Assembly (NCBI RefSeq): GCF_014204895.1
Contig: NZ_JACHMF010000001.1
Location: 2,852,001 to 2,916,000, forward strand
Source: Paractinoplanes abujensis
Lineage (GTDB): Bacteria; Actinomycetota; Actinomycetes; Mycobacteriales; Micromonosporaceae
Reading direction: 5' to 3'
DNA length: 64,000 nucleotides
The stretch's first letter is position 1. Each line of letters opens with the position of its first letter. Of this stretch, positions 43,064 through 51,505 are shown in pieces. Made by a program: the position numbers and the translations under genes. Below the pieces are notes generated by a model. It worked only from the letters and a program-made list of their open reading frames with translations, was not told the DNA's origin and did not search any database.

Positions 43064-43085
43064 GAATTGTCCACGTGGACAATTC
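43064..43085. promoter_or_regulatory. perfect 22-bp palindrome between TetR and IclR genes
   Basis: GAATTGTCCAC followed directly by its exact reverse complement GTGGACAATTC, 15 nt before the IclR GTG start and overlapping the ribosome-site region. AT-rich arms stand out in this GC-rich DNA. Position suggests autoregulation by the IclR-type protein and possibly control of the divergent TetR gene. Confidence 0.65.
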
Positions 43086-43100
43086 GAGGGGAGGCCGGTC

Positions 43101-43862
43101 GTGCAGGACCATCCGTCATCGGTGCTGGGCAAGGCGTTCCTGCTGTTCTCCGCGTTCGACGGCGCCCGCACCACGCTCGGGCTGACCGACCTGAGCCGCC
43201 GCTCGGGCATCCCGAAGGCCACCGCGTACCGGCTGGCCCAGGAGCTCGTCGACCTCAACCTGCTGGAGCGGGCCGAGTCCGGTTACCGGCTCGGCTGGCG
43301 CATGTACGAACTGGGGCAACTGGTGCCCGGCCCGGCCAACCTGCGCCACGTCGCCCGGCCCGCGCTGATGGACCTGCACTCGGCGACCCGCGCCGCGGTG
43401 CACCTGGCCGTCCCCCACGGGCCGGACACCCTGTATCTGGAGCGTCTGGCCGGCCGGCGCGACGCCCGCCTGCACACGGCGGTCGGCAACCGGATCCCGC
43501 TCTGGTACGCCGCCTCGGGCAAGCTCTTCCTGGCGCACAGCCCCGACCTCGACGACCTGGTGGCCGCCCTCGACCGTGAGGCCGCGCCCCGCACCCGGCA
43601 CAGCGTGCGCAGCGCGGCCCAGCTGCGCGGTCAGCTCGCAGCCGTACGCGAACGGCGCTGGTCGGCCGAGTACGAGGAGTGCGTCGAGGGCTACAAGTCG
43701 TACGCCGTGCCGGTCACCCTGGACGGCCCGCAGCACGTCGTGGCGGCCGTCTCGGCCACCCTGGCCGTGAGCCGCCACGACGACCAGCAGGTGGTCCGCG
43801 CCCTCTGGACCACGGCCGCCCACATCAGCCGCTCGCTGGAGGCTGTCCCCTCGGCCGCATAA
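43101..43862 (+). CDS. IclR-family transcriptional regulator
   Basis: 253 residues from GTG 43101. The winged HTH domain occupies 10-70 (SSVLGKAFLLFSAFDGARTT, LGLTDLSRRSGIPKATAYRL, LLERAESGYRLGWRMYELGQ). An effector-binding GAF-like IclR domain fills the rest, with PHGPDTLYLERLAGRRDARL, IPLWYAASGKLFLAH and ECVEGYKSYAVPVTL. Good GAGGGGAGG ribosome site. It probably binds the 22-bp palindrome at its own promoter. The metabolite sensed is unknown; proximity suggests amine or aromatic catabolism. Confidence 0.92.
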   Translation: MQDHPSSVLGKAFLLFSAFDGARTTLGLTDLSRRSGIPKATAYRLAQELVDLNLLERAESGYRLGWRMYELGQLVPGPANLRHVARPALMDLHSATRAAVHLAVPHGPDTLYLERLAGRRDARLHTAVGNRIPLWYAASGKLFLAHSPDLDDLVAALDREAAPRTRHSVRSAAQLRGQLAAVRERRWSAEYEECVEGYKSYAVPVTLDGPQHVVAAVSATLAVSRHDDQQVVRALWTTAAHISRSLEAVPSAA

Positions 43863-43870
43863 TCCCTGCC

Positions 43871-44200
43871 ATGGAGTTCGACGACTACCAGCGCGGCGCC
43901 CTGCGCACCGCCGCGCCCCGTGACACGAAGAACGAGCTGCTGCACCTGGTGCTCGGGCTGGTCGGCGAGTCCGGCGAGGTCGCCGAGAAGTTCAAGAAGT
44001 GGGTGCGCGACCTCGGCAGCGACGAGTCCCGCATCGACCGGGACGGCATCGCCAAGGAACTGGGCGACGTGCTCTGGTATGTGGCCGTGCTGGCCGACTA
44101 CCTCGACCTGTCGCTCGACGACATCGCCTCGGCCAACCTGGCCAAGCTGGCCGACCGCCAGGGCCGCGGCGTCCTGGGCGGCAGCGGCGACAACCGCTGA
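43871..44200 (+). CDS. MazG-like nucleotide pyrophosphohydrolase
   Basis: 109 residues from ATG 43871, 8 nt after the IclR stop. MEFDDYQRGALRTAAPRDTK, then ELLHLVLGLVGESGEVAEKF and AKELGDVLWYVAVLADYLDL. The EE-x12-28-E-x2-D metal-binding pattern of MazG/dUTPase-like all-alpha pyrophosphatases is visible in ESGEVAEK and ELGDVLW. It likely hydrolyses (d)NTPs, a house-cleaning role. The short spacing suggests cotranscription with the IclR gene. Confidence 0.88.
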   Translation: MEFDDYQRGALRTAAPRDTKNELLHLVLGLVGESGEVAEKFKKWVRDLGSDESRIDRDGIAKELGDVLWYVAVLADYLDLSLDDIASANLAKLADRQGRGVLGGSGDNR

Positions 44201-44245
44201 TGAAAACCCGAGACCCTGTCTGCGGACCCCGCGTTTCGACGGAGA

Positions 44246-44941
44246 TCAGTTGAACGGTGGGCGGTTCACGCCGAAGTGGGCGTGGATCTGCGACGAGCAG
44301 ACCTCCGTACGGGCCACGATGATGCCGACCGTGAACAGCACGATGATGGCGCCGCTCAGGCCCCAGAACAGCTGGTTCGTCCAGTCGAGGAAGGCGAACA
44401 GACCGCACAGGCCGACGCCCAGCGCCGTGATGCCGGTCATCGTCTGCAGTTCGCGCAGCAGCCGGTGCAGGACCCGGTGGGCTTCGACGTGCTCGCCGAA
44501 GTGGGACTGCGGAGACCACTTCTTGGTGATCATCATGCCGGTCATCGTGCCGAACCAGAACAGGGCCAGCCACAGGTTCCAGGCGCGGGCGTCACCCAGG
44601 AAGAACGCGGGCGGGATCTCCAGGCCGGCGATCGCGAACGGCAGGAACGAGTCCAGGAACGACGGCGCCCAGCGCAGCAGCACGCTCATCGTCAGGTACC
44701 AGTAGAAGACGACCACGAACAGCAGCAGGGTGGCGATGCTCTGCACACCGGCGAGCAGGCTGGGCTTCTCGAACGTGTTCTCGGCCAGCAGCGCCAGCGC
44801 GACACCCTGGATGATGCTGACGATCGTGATGAAGCCGCCCGGGGAGATCTCGAGCGAGCGCCGCACCAGCACGTCGTGGCTCAGGGCCTGGATGCCGTCG
44901 CCGCGTACGGCGCCCGCGGGCGGGGCCTCGGCGGGGATCAT
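44246..44941 (-). CDS. multi-pass membrane protein of unknown function
   Basis: 231 residues from ATG 44941 (an upstream in-frame extension to 45097 is Arg/Pro-rich and less likely). Six or so hydrophobic segments: ITIVSIIQGVALALLAENTF, LLLFVVVFYWYLTMSVLL, PFAIAGLEIPPAFFLG, LWLALFWFGTMTGMMI, GITALGVGLCGLFAFLDW, and LFWGLSGAIIVLFTVGIIVA. Cytoplasmic charged loop KKWSPQSHFGEHVEAHRVLH. No family recognised. It is isolated, with the convergent MazG gene 46 nt from its end. Confidence 0.72.
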   Translation of the reverse strand: MIPAEAPPAGAVRGDGIQALSHDVLVRRSLEISPGGFITIVSIIQGVALALLAENTFEKPSLLAGVQSIATLLLFVVVFYWYLTMSVLLRWAPSFLDSFLPFAIAGLEIPPAFFLGDARAWNLWLALFWFGTMTGMMITKKWSPQSHFGEHVEAHRVLHRLLRELQTMTGITALGVGLCGLFAFLDWTNQLFWGLSGAIIVLFTVGIIVARTEVCSSQIHAHFGVNRPPFN

Positions 44942-45336
44942 GTACGAATGGCGCGGTGATGACGGCGGGTGACCCTGCGGGGAGGCCTGGAGGTGCCGAT
45001 GCCGTCGTCGCGGTCGGGTGAGGTCAGGTGATTCGGCTGCCACGACCCACATCTTGCAGCGGCCGTCAACACGCTCCGTACGTGCGCACGGATGCACACT
45101 TGACTTGTTCCGGGACGCCTGTTTCCGCAGCTCAGGACGTATTCGGCCGCGCTCGGCGACAAACGATCTCGTTGCCTACGGAAACGGCAGGTCACACCGG
45201 CGATGCCCGGGCAATCGAGAGGCGAGCTGTCGCCCCGAGGTGACTCTTCGTCACGATCTTGTGCCGATTACTGAGGGCTACCGCGCCGGGGCTAGTACTC
45301 CGTGTCTACAACACGCAGCGCAAAAGCGCAAAAGCC
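44942..45336. other. intergenic interval, no gene recognised
   Basis: About 395 bp between the membrane-protein start and the end of the alpha/beta-hydrolase gene. No open frame has a convincing start or bias, and there is no tRNA-like or clear terminator structure. It must hold the promoter of the leftward membrane-protein gene. Slightly lower GC content and short A-runs (for example AAAAGCGCAAAAGC near 45323) are the only features I noticed. Confidence 0.4.
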
Positions 45337-46101
45337 TCAAGCCTCCAGGAAAGCGTCGAGGACGGGCGCGATGTCCTCCGAGAACTCGTCGAAGAAGCCG
45401 TGCCGGCCACCCTCGTGCAGGTGCATGGTGGCCCCGGGGATGCGCCGGGCCAGCAGCGGCGCGTTGGCCGAGGGCACCATCAGGTCGTCGGTGCCGTGCA
45501 GCACAAGGGTCGGCGCCTTGATCAGGGGCAGCACGTCCCAGGCGTCGTGCCGGTTGCTGGCCCGCAGGTGGGCGCGGCTCTCCTCGACCGTCATGGTGGG
45601 GTCGCCGAAGAGGTGGCTCTCGCCGCTCCACGCGTCGGTGTAGAAGAGTTCGCGCAGCGCCCGGCCACGCTCCGCGTCGTCCGCGAGCCGGCGCCGCACG
45701 GCCGGTGAGCGCTCCACCGCGTGCGGGCCACCGGGTGAGGTGCAGGCCAGCACGAGCCGGTCGACCAGCTCGGGGTGACGCGCCGCCAGATGCTGCGCCA
45801 CCCGCCCGCCCATCGACGTGCCGTAGACGGCAGCTCCTCTGACGCCGCCCTCGCGCAGAACGAAGGCGGCGTCCTCGGCGAAGGTCTCCGTCGTCCACTC
45901 GGCGACCGGGCCCCGGCTGCCGCCCGTGCCGCGGTAGTCGAACGTCACCACGCGGAACTGGTTCTCGAACGTCTCGCGCAGCCCCGTCCACCAGTCGTGC
46001 GAGTTGGCCTGGCCGGACAGCAGGAGCAGCACCGGGCCGTCGGTGAGCCCGCTCGTCCGGACGGCGAGCGGGAACCCGTCTCTAGACGTTGACGGTCTCA
46101 T
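45337..46101 (-). CDS. alpha/beta hydrolase coupled to a radical-SAM gene
   Basis: 254 residues from ATG 46101. Nucleophile motif YGTSMGGRVAQHL (Ser near 101), oxyanion motif LLSGQANSHDWW, acid in VLHGTDDLMVP and His in LHEGGRHGFFDEF. This is the layout of small-molecule esterases or C-C hydrolases. It overlaps the 3' end of the radical-SAM gene by 20 nt, implying coupled expression. A hydrolase acting on the product of the radical enzyme is an inference. No signal peptide. Confidence 0.88.
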   Translation of the reverse strand: MRPSTSRDGFPLAVRTSGLTDGPVLLLLSGQANSHDWWTGLRETFENQFRVVTFDYRGTGGSRGPVAEWTTETFAEDAAFVLREGGVRGAAVYGTSMGGRVAQHLAARHPELVDRLVLACTSPGGPHAVERSPAVRRRLADDAERGRALRELFYTDAWSGESHLFGDPTMTVEESRAHLRASNRHDAWDVLPLIKAPTLVLHGTDDLMVPSANAPLLARRIPGATMHLHEGGRHGFFDEFSEDIAPVLDAFLEA

Positions 46102-47404
46102 CGTTGGGGGCCAGCGAATCCATGAACGAGCTGACCGAGAACACCGCACGCCCGGCGCCGGCCGGACCGTACCCGGGCGGGCTGGTCAGGCCGTTGGCCT
46201 CCATGACGGCGCGATAGGTCTCGAGCAGGCGCACGTGGTATTCCAGCGGGGCGCCCTCGGGGTTGCTGCGGCCCAGCGGCGTGGTCGGCTCGGGGCACCA
46301 CGTGGTGAACCGGGGCGTGATGCCGCGCGACATGAAATATTCGAGGCCCTCGGCGGTCGACGCGATCGCCTCGTCGACGGTGGTGAACCCGTGCGGGGCG
46401 GCCATCTCGACGCCGGCCACGAAGTTCGGGATGACGTTGCGCGGGCCGAAGATCTCGGCCGAGTCGAGGATGCGGCGGTGCCACTCCTCGCGGCCCACGT
46501 AGCGCTCCTTGCCCGGGCAGTACAGCTCGAACAGCTTCTTGTCCCACACCTCGTAGTTGGGGTGGTAGATCTGGATGCCGTAGTCCTTGAAGCGCTGCAC
46601 GTCGGCCTTGGGCAGCGCCTGCGCGACGACCTTGCCGATCCAGCGGCCGGGGAAGCGCTCCTCGATGGCCTGCGCGTACTGCCCGTAGAAGTCGGCCTCG
46701 GCCTTGCCCTGCACGTGCGACGTGATGCTGCCGCCGGTCAGCGTGTAGGCCTGCGACGTGCGCGCGGTGTCGTGCTTGTCGATGATCTCCAGCGCCTCGA
46801 GGATCTCGTCAACCGGCTTGACGCCCGTGTAGGGCCGCCCGGCCGCCTTGTGCTGGCGCCAGTTGTGGTTGATGTCGCAGTACTGGCACTCCTCCTTGGC
46901 GCCGAAGTACTGGCAGACCCGGAATGCGGTCAGGTAGATCAGATAACCCCACTGGATCGTCGGGGCGACCTCCATGACCGACTTGCCGTTGGCCAGCGTG
47001 TGCCGGTAGTAATCCGGCATCGGGGGCAGGCCGACGTCGGCGATCGGCTTGTCGTCGAGGTAGAGCCGCATGCGGCCGTCGTCGCCGGTCTTCACCCGAT
47101 AGGGCGAGCTCGGGTTGGTGCGGACCGACACGACCGTCCGGCGCAGCTCGTACGGGCCGCCGGTGAGCACGATCTCCTCCGGCGGGCGGCGCAGCGCGGC
47201 CGTGCCCAGCTCGGGCAGGGTGCGGTGGTCGAACGAGAAGATGAAATACGACTTGGGTTTGACGTCGCCGTGCTCGTTGTCGGTCAGAGCCGAATCGTCG
47301 AAGGACAGCCCGCCGCGCAGCAGGTCCTCCTTGATGACAGCCTCCCGCGGCACGTGCGGGAACCGCCCCATCAGATCTTCGACGACCTCGGTGCGTGACG
47401 TCAT
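46082..47404 (-). CDS. radical-SAM protein with C-x8-C-x2-C cluster motif
   Basis: 440 residues from ATG 47404. The cluster-binding segment is VCQYFGAKEECQYCDINHNW, giving Cys164, Cys173 and Cys176 (C-x8-C-x2-C) instead of the usual C-x3-C-x2-C. The barrel continues with TGGSITS (glycine-rich SAM motif) and IYHPNYEVWDKKLFELYCPG, then GPRNVIPNFVAGVEMA, which recalls BioB/MqnE-like radical enzymes. The 160-residue N-terminal domain (MGRFPHVPREAVIKEDLLRG, VLTGGPYELRRTVVSVR) is unfamiliar. It should reductively cleave SAM; substrate and product are unknown. Overlaps an alpha/beta hydrolase gene. Confidence 0.85.
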   Translation of the reverse strand: MTSRTEVVEDLMGRFPHVPREAVIKEDLLRGGLSFDDSALTDNEHGDVKPKSYFIFSFDHRTLPELGTAALRRPPEEIVLTGGPYELRRTVVSVRTNPSSPYRVKTGDDGRMRLYLDDKPIADVGLPPMPDYYRHTLANGKSVMEVAPTIQWGYLIYLTAFRVCQYFGAKEECQYCDINHNWRQHKAAGRPYTGVKPVDEILEALEIIDKHDTARTSQAYTLTGGSITSHVQGKAEADFYGQYAQAIEERFPGRWIGKVVAQALPKADVQRFKDYGIQIYHPNYEVWDKKLFELYCPGKERYVGREEWHRRILDSAEIFGPRNVIPNFVAGVEMAAPHGFTTVDEAIASTAEGLEYFMSRGITPRFTTWCPEPTTPLGRSNPEGAPLEYHVRLLETYRAVMEANGLTSPPGYGPAGAGRAVFSVSSFMDSLAPNDETVNV

Positions 47405-47488
47405 GAAACCCTCCAGATCAACAGCCTGCACCCATCCTCTCTCACGGGTACGACAGTTCCCAGCGGCGGCGCCGAGGTGAGCCTTCGG

Positions 47489-49726
47489 TCACGTGCCGCG
47501 GACGGCCTGCTTGATCAGCGGCACGAGGGCCGGGGCGACGCTGAGCTCCCGTACGCCCGCGGCCAGCAGACGCGGCACAACAGCCGCGTCCGCGGCCAGC
47601 TCACCGCAGACCGCGACTGTCACCCGATCTCCCGCGGCCCGGCACACCTGCTGGATGAGCTGCTCGACCGCCGGGTCGAGCCCGGCCGAGAGGGTGAGCA
47701 GGCCGGCGTTACCGCGCTCGGCGGCCAGCGTGTACTGGGTGAGGTCGTTGGTCCCGATGCTCAGGAAGTCCACGTACGGGATGAAGTCGGACGCCCGGAG
47801 CGCGGCCGCAGGGACCTCGACCATCATGCCGACGCTCAGGCCCGCGGCGTCGCCCAGCATCCGGCGCGCCTCGATCAACTCCTCGACCTTGGTGATCATC
47901 GGGAACATCACGCTGACCGGGGTCTCGCGGGCGACCCGGACGATCGCCCGCAGCTGCTCGGCGAACATCGCGCGGTGGGCCAGCGAGTGGCGGATCCCCC
48001 GTACACCCAGGAAAGGGTTGGCCTCGGGCGGCGCGGGCAGGTAGGGCAGTGGTTTGTCGCTGCCCGCGTCGAGGGTGCGCAGGACGATGCGGCGGCCGCC
48101 GAGGGCGTCGGCGATGGCGCGGTAGACGGCCACCTGCTCGTCCTCGCCGGGAGCCTCGTCGCGATCGAGGAAGAGGAACTCGGTGCGGACCAGACCGGCG
48201 AGGTCGGCGCCGTTCGCCGCCGCGGCGCGGGCCTCGGCCACGGAGCCGATGTTGGCCCCCACGTGGATCGTGACGCCTTTCGTCGTCACCGCCGGTTCGG
48301 CCGCAACGGCACGAGCGTCGTCGCGGACGGCCTTCTGCCGCTCGGCCCGCTCGCGGAAGTCGTCCAGGACCTCCGGGGCCGGATCGGCCACCACCTCGCC
48401 GGTGCCGCCGTCCAGGGCGATCACCGTGGCTTCGAGGTGACCGGCGCCGACCACCGCGGGGATGCCCCGGGTGCGCAGCAGGATCGCGGCGTGCGAGGTG
48501 GGGCTGCCGTTCGCCAGCACGACACCGGCCACGCGCGCGGGATCGAGCAGGATCGCCTCGGCCGGGGTCAGGTCGTCGGCGATCAGGACGCCGTCGCCCT
48601 CGATCGTCGCGGCCGCCACACCCAGCAGCGCCCGCAGGACCTGGGCCGCGACCGCCCGTACGTCCTCGGCTCGGGCCCGCAGATACTCGTCGGGGAGGGC
48701 GTCGAACTCGGCGGCCACCCGGTCGGTGGCGTCGCGCCAGGCCGCGGGGGCCGTCGCGCCCGCGTCGATCCGGGTCCGGGCGTCGCCGAGCAGGTCGGCG
48801 TCGTCGAGCAGCACGAGGTGGGCCTCGAAGATGTCGCCCCGCAGCCCGCCGATCGCCTGGCGGGCTGCGACCAGGGCGTCGTCCAGGCGGCGCCGCTCCG
48901 CCGCGCTCCCCCGGAACTGCTCGGCGGGGACGTCCAGCGTCGCCCGGCGCAAGCGGAACGCGGGGCCGACGGCGATGCCGGGCGAGGAGGCGGCGGCGTT
49001 CGCCGACCGGCCCGGACCGCGTGAGGCCTCCCCGAACGCGTCGGCCGCGAGCGCCACCACCCGGTCCACGGCTTCCCGCGCCTGCGCCCCCGAAGCCCGT
49101 ACGCCCAGTTCCTGGCCCTCCACCACCCCCAGCGTGGCCACCCGGGTCAGGCTCGACGCGGGCACCCACCCCGACCCCGTGCTCTCGTTGCGCAGCTCGA
49201 CCAGCGCATCGAAGCCCCGCATCTCACTCACCAGCCGAGCCGCCGGCCGCGCGTGCAACCCGTGCGGATCGAGCACCCGCACGACGGCGGACGGCCCTGA
49301 CGTCGTACGGGAAACCGACGGTTCGACATGGCCGGTCTTGCCCGCCAGCCCCGACAACGCCTCGGCCGCCACGTCCTCACGCGAACCGCCCGTGCCCGCC
49401 GTGACCGCGGCCGCGACCAGTCCCTCCACCAGCGGTCCCGGACACAGCACGACCCGTTCGCGCACGTCGTCGTCCAGCAGTTCCAGGGCTGTCTCGGCCG
49501 ACAGCACGGCGCTACCCAGGTCCATCAGCACGACCACGCCGTCACCACCGTCGGCCGCCGCGATGGCCTCGCTGATCGCGACCGCGTCGGTGCCGGACGT
49601 CGTCTCGTCCAGCCCGGCCGCGATCTCGATGGGCACCGGCCGCCCCTGCGTCATCTCGGACGCGAGGGCGGCCGCGGCCCGGGCCAGCGGGCGGCTGTGA
49701 CTGACCACCACCAGCCCCACGGTCAT
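47489..49726 (-). CDS. dhaM: DhaM-type multiphosphoryl transfer protein: EIIA(Dha)-HPr-EI
   Basis: 745 residues. EIIA-Dha (1-130) holds VVVSHSRPLARAAA with His10. HPr (145-235) contains DPHGLHARPAARLV with His158. A complete PTS enzyme I follows (245-745), with phospho-His412 in NGSPTSHAAILLRTRGIPAV, the PEP-site VRTEFLFLDRDEAPGE and Cys in VAVCGELAAD. It passes phosphate from PEP to DhaL-bound ADP. Some DhaM proteins have a truncated EI; this one appears full-length, so it may not need outside PTS components. Overlaps dhaL by 4 nt. Confidence 0.93.
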   Translation of the reverse strand: MTVGLVVVSHSRPLARAAAALASEMTQGRPVPIEIAAGLDETTSGTDAVAISEAIAAADGGDGVVVLMDLGSAVLSAETALELLDDDVRERVVLCPGPLVEGLVAAAVTAGTGGSREDVAAEALSGLAGKTGHVEPSVSRTTSGPSAVVRVLDPHGLHARPAARLVSEMRGFDALVELRNESTGSGWVPASSLTRVATLGVVEGQELGVRASGAQAREAVDRVVALAADAFGEASRGPGRSANAAASSPGIAVGPAFRLRRATLDVPAEQFRGSAAERRRLDDALVAARQAIGGLRGDIFEAHLVLLDDADLLGDARTRIDAGATAPAAWRDATDRVAAEFDALPDEYLRARAEDVRAVAAQVLRALLGVAAATIEGDGVLIADDLTPAEAILLDPARVAGVVLANGSPTSHAAILLRTRGIPAVVGAGHLEATVIALDGGTGEVVADPAPEVLDDFRERAERQKAVRDDARAVAAEPAVTTKGVTIHVGANIGSVAEARAAAANGADLAGLVRTEFLFLDRDEAPGEDEQVAVYRAIADALGGRRIVLRTLDAGSDKPLPYLPAPPEANPFLGVRGIRHSLAHRAMFAEQLRAIVRVARETPVSVMFPMITKVEELIEARRMLGDAAGLSVGMMVEVPAAALRASDFIPYVDFLSIGTNDLTQYTLAAERGNAGLLTLSAGLDPAVEQLIQQVCRAAGDRVTVAVCGELAADAAVVPRLLAAGVRELSVAPALVPLIKQAVRGT

Positions 49727-50349
49727 CCGGCGGCGCCCAGCGTCGACTCCGCGGCCCGCAGCAGCAGGGTCACCGAGGTCGCGCCCGGATCCGCGTGCCC
49801 GGCGCTGCGCTCCCCCAGATAGCTGGCCCGGCCCTTGCGCGCGACCAGCGGGATCGTCGCCTCGCGGCCCCGGTCGGCGGCGGCCGCGGCGTCTCGCAGG
49901 GCGGCCGGGAACGACGCGCCGGCGGCCAGCGCCGAGTCCAGTGCCTCGACGGCCGGGACCAGCGCGTCGAGCATCGTCTTGTCGCCGGGCGCCGCCTTGC
50001 CCCGGGCCACGACGCCGTCCAGACCGGCCCGCAGCACCTTGGCGAAGCCGGGCCCGTCGAGCACCGAGTCGGCCGCCGCGGCCATGCGCAGGAACGCCGT
50101 GCCGTAGAGCGGCCCGCCGGCCCCGCCGACCTTGCTGATCAGGGTCATGCCGACCTTCTTGAACAGCGCCGACGGCGTCTCCGGCGGTTCCGCGTCGAGC
50201 GCCGCCACCACCGCCGTCAGGCCGCGGTCCATGTTGGTGCCGTGGTCGCCGTCCCCGATGGCCGAGTCGAGCGCGGTGAGGTCGTCCTTGTTCTCCGCGA
50301 CCAGCCGGGCGAACTCCCGCAGCCACGCGCTGAGAGCCTTCGCGTCCAT
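49723..50349 (-). CDS. dhaL: dihydroxyacetone kinase, ADP-binding subunit DhaL
   Basis: 208 residues. The Mg/ADP-binding aspartates are in LDSAIGDGDHGTNMDRGL (about 27-45), followed by LISKVGGAGGPLYGTAF and, near the C-terminus, RGRASYLGERSAGHADPGA, the classic DhaL nucleotide-site pattern. It holds ADP, which DhaM rephosphorylates, and transfers phosphate to dihydroxyacetone on DhaK. Start overlaps dhaM's end downstream. It is 5 nt after dhaK's stop. Confidence 0.95.
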   Translation of the reverse strand: MDAKALSAWLREFARLVAENKDDLTALDSAIGDGDHGTNMDRGLTAVVAALDAEPPETPSALFKKVGMTLISKVGGAGGPLYGTAFLRMAAAADSVLDGPGFAKVLRAGLDGVVARGKAAPGDKTMLDALVPAVEALDSALAAGASFPAALRDAAAAADRGREATIPLVARKGRASYLGERSAGHADPGATSVTLLLRAAESTLGAAG

Positions 50350-50354
50350 GGGCG

Positions 50355-51356
50355 TCAGACCCCGCGCCGCAGGGCCGGCGTGCTGACCGGGGCGTCCCAC
50401 AATCGCAGCAGCTCCTCGTCGGCCTTGAGCAGCGTGACCGAGCAGCCGGCCATGTCGAGCGACGTGATGTACGGCCCGACCAGCGAGCGCGCGACGGTGA
50501 TGCCGTTCTTGGCCAGCAGCTGGGCGACCTCGTGGAACATCACGTACAGCTCGATCAGCGGGGTGGCGCCCATGCCGTTGACGAAGGCGATCACCCCGTC
50601 GCCGCCGGTGAAGTCGAGGTCGGTCAGGATGGGGCTGACCAGCATCTCGGCGATCTCGTGGGCGGGCGCGACGGGCACGCGACGGCGGCCGGGTTCGCCG
50701 TGGATGCCGATGCCGACCTCCATCTCGTCGCCGGGCAGGTCGAAGGTCGGGCGTCCGGCCGCGGGCACGGTGCACGAGGTCAGGGCCAGACCCATGCTCC
50801 GGGCGGACGAGTTGACCTTGCGCGCGACGTCCGCCACCCCGGCCAGGGGCCGGCCCTGCTCGGCGGCGGCCCCGGCGATCTTCTCGACCAGCACGGTGGC
50901 CCCGACGCCGCGGCGCCCGGCCGTGTAGAGGCTGTCCTGCACGGCCACGTCGTCGTCGACGACCACGGAGACGACCTCGGTGCCCTGCTCGGCCGCGACC
51001 AGTTCCGCCGCCAGCTCGAAGTTCATGATGTCGCCGGTGTAGTTCTTGACGATGTGCAGCACCCCGGCGCCGCCGTCGACCGCCCGGGTGGCCGCGACCA
51101 TCTGATCCGGTACGGGCGAGGTGAACACCTCCCCGGCGCAGGCGGCATCGAGCATGCCCGGCCCGACGAAGCCGCCGTGCAACGGCTCATGACCCGAGCC
51201 GCCGCCCGACACCAGACCGACCTTTCCCCGTACGGGGGCATCGCCGCGCACGACGACCCGGTTCTCGAAGTCGACGCGCAGCTCCGGGTGGGCGGCCGCG
51301 AAGCCGTGCAGCGCGTCGGAGATGACGTCCGCGGGATCGTTGATGAGCTTCTTCAT
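50355..51356 (-). CDS. dhaK: dihydroxyacetone kinase, substrate-binding subunit DhaK
   Basis: 333 residues. [20 protein letters not shown] and [15 protein letters not shown] match the DhaK core. The catalytic His219 in [10 protein letters not shown] covalently binds dihydroxyacetone. It is the first gene of the dhaKLM operon, so the pathway is dihydroxyacetone to dihydroxyacetone phosphate using PEP. No linked glycerol dehydrogenase or regulator gene is present here. A strong GAGGAGCC ribosome site precedes the ATG. Confidence 0.96.
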   Translation of the reverse strand: MKKLINDPADVISDALHGFAAAHPELRVDFENRVVVRGDAPVRGKVGLVSGGGSGHEPLHGGFVGPGMLDAACAGEVFTSPVPDQMVAATRAVDGGAGVLHIVKNYTGDIMNFELAAELVAAEQGTEVVSVVVDDDVAVQDSLYTAGRRGVGATVLVEKIAGAAAEQGRPLAGVADVARKVNSSARSMGLALTSCTVPAAGRPTFDLPGDEMEVGIGIHGEPGRRRVPVAPAHEIAEMLVSPILTDLDFTGGDGVIAFVNGMGATPLIELYVMFHEVAQLLAKNGITVARSLVGPYITSLDMAGCSVTLLKADEELLRLWDAPVSTPALRRGV

Positions 51357-51505
51357 GGTGGCTCCTCACCGCTGGGGAACGACCTGCCGTCCTCAAGCTA
51401 CGCCCGAGATCGCTCCGTTACGAGACCGTCACGCGACGTTCAGGCAGGCGCGTCCACCGCTCCGGGGGATGTTCCGGATTTGCGCGGGAACCGCACCATG
51501 AGGGC

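Noticed and set aside
43064..43085. Palindrome considered as a replication or DnaA site
   Set aside because: Only a partial DnaA-box match; its location at an IclR promoter favours a regulator site.
44205..44245. Terminator between the MazG-like and membrane-protein genes
   Set aside because: Searched for an inverted repeat; found only weak pairing.
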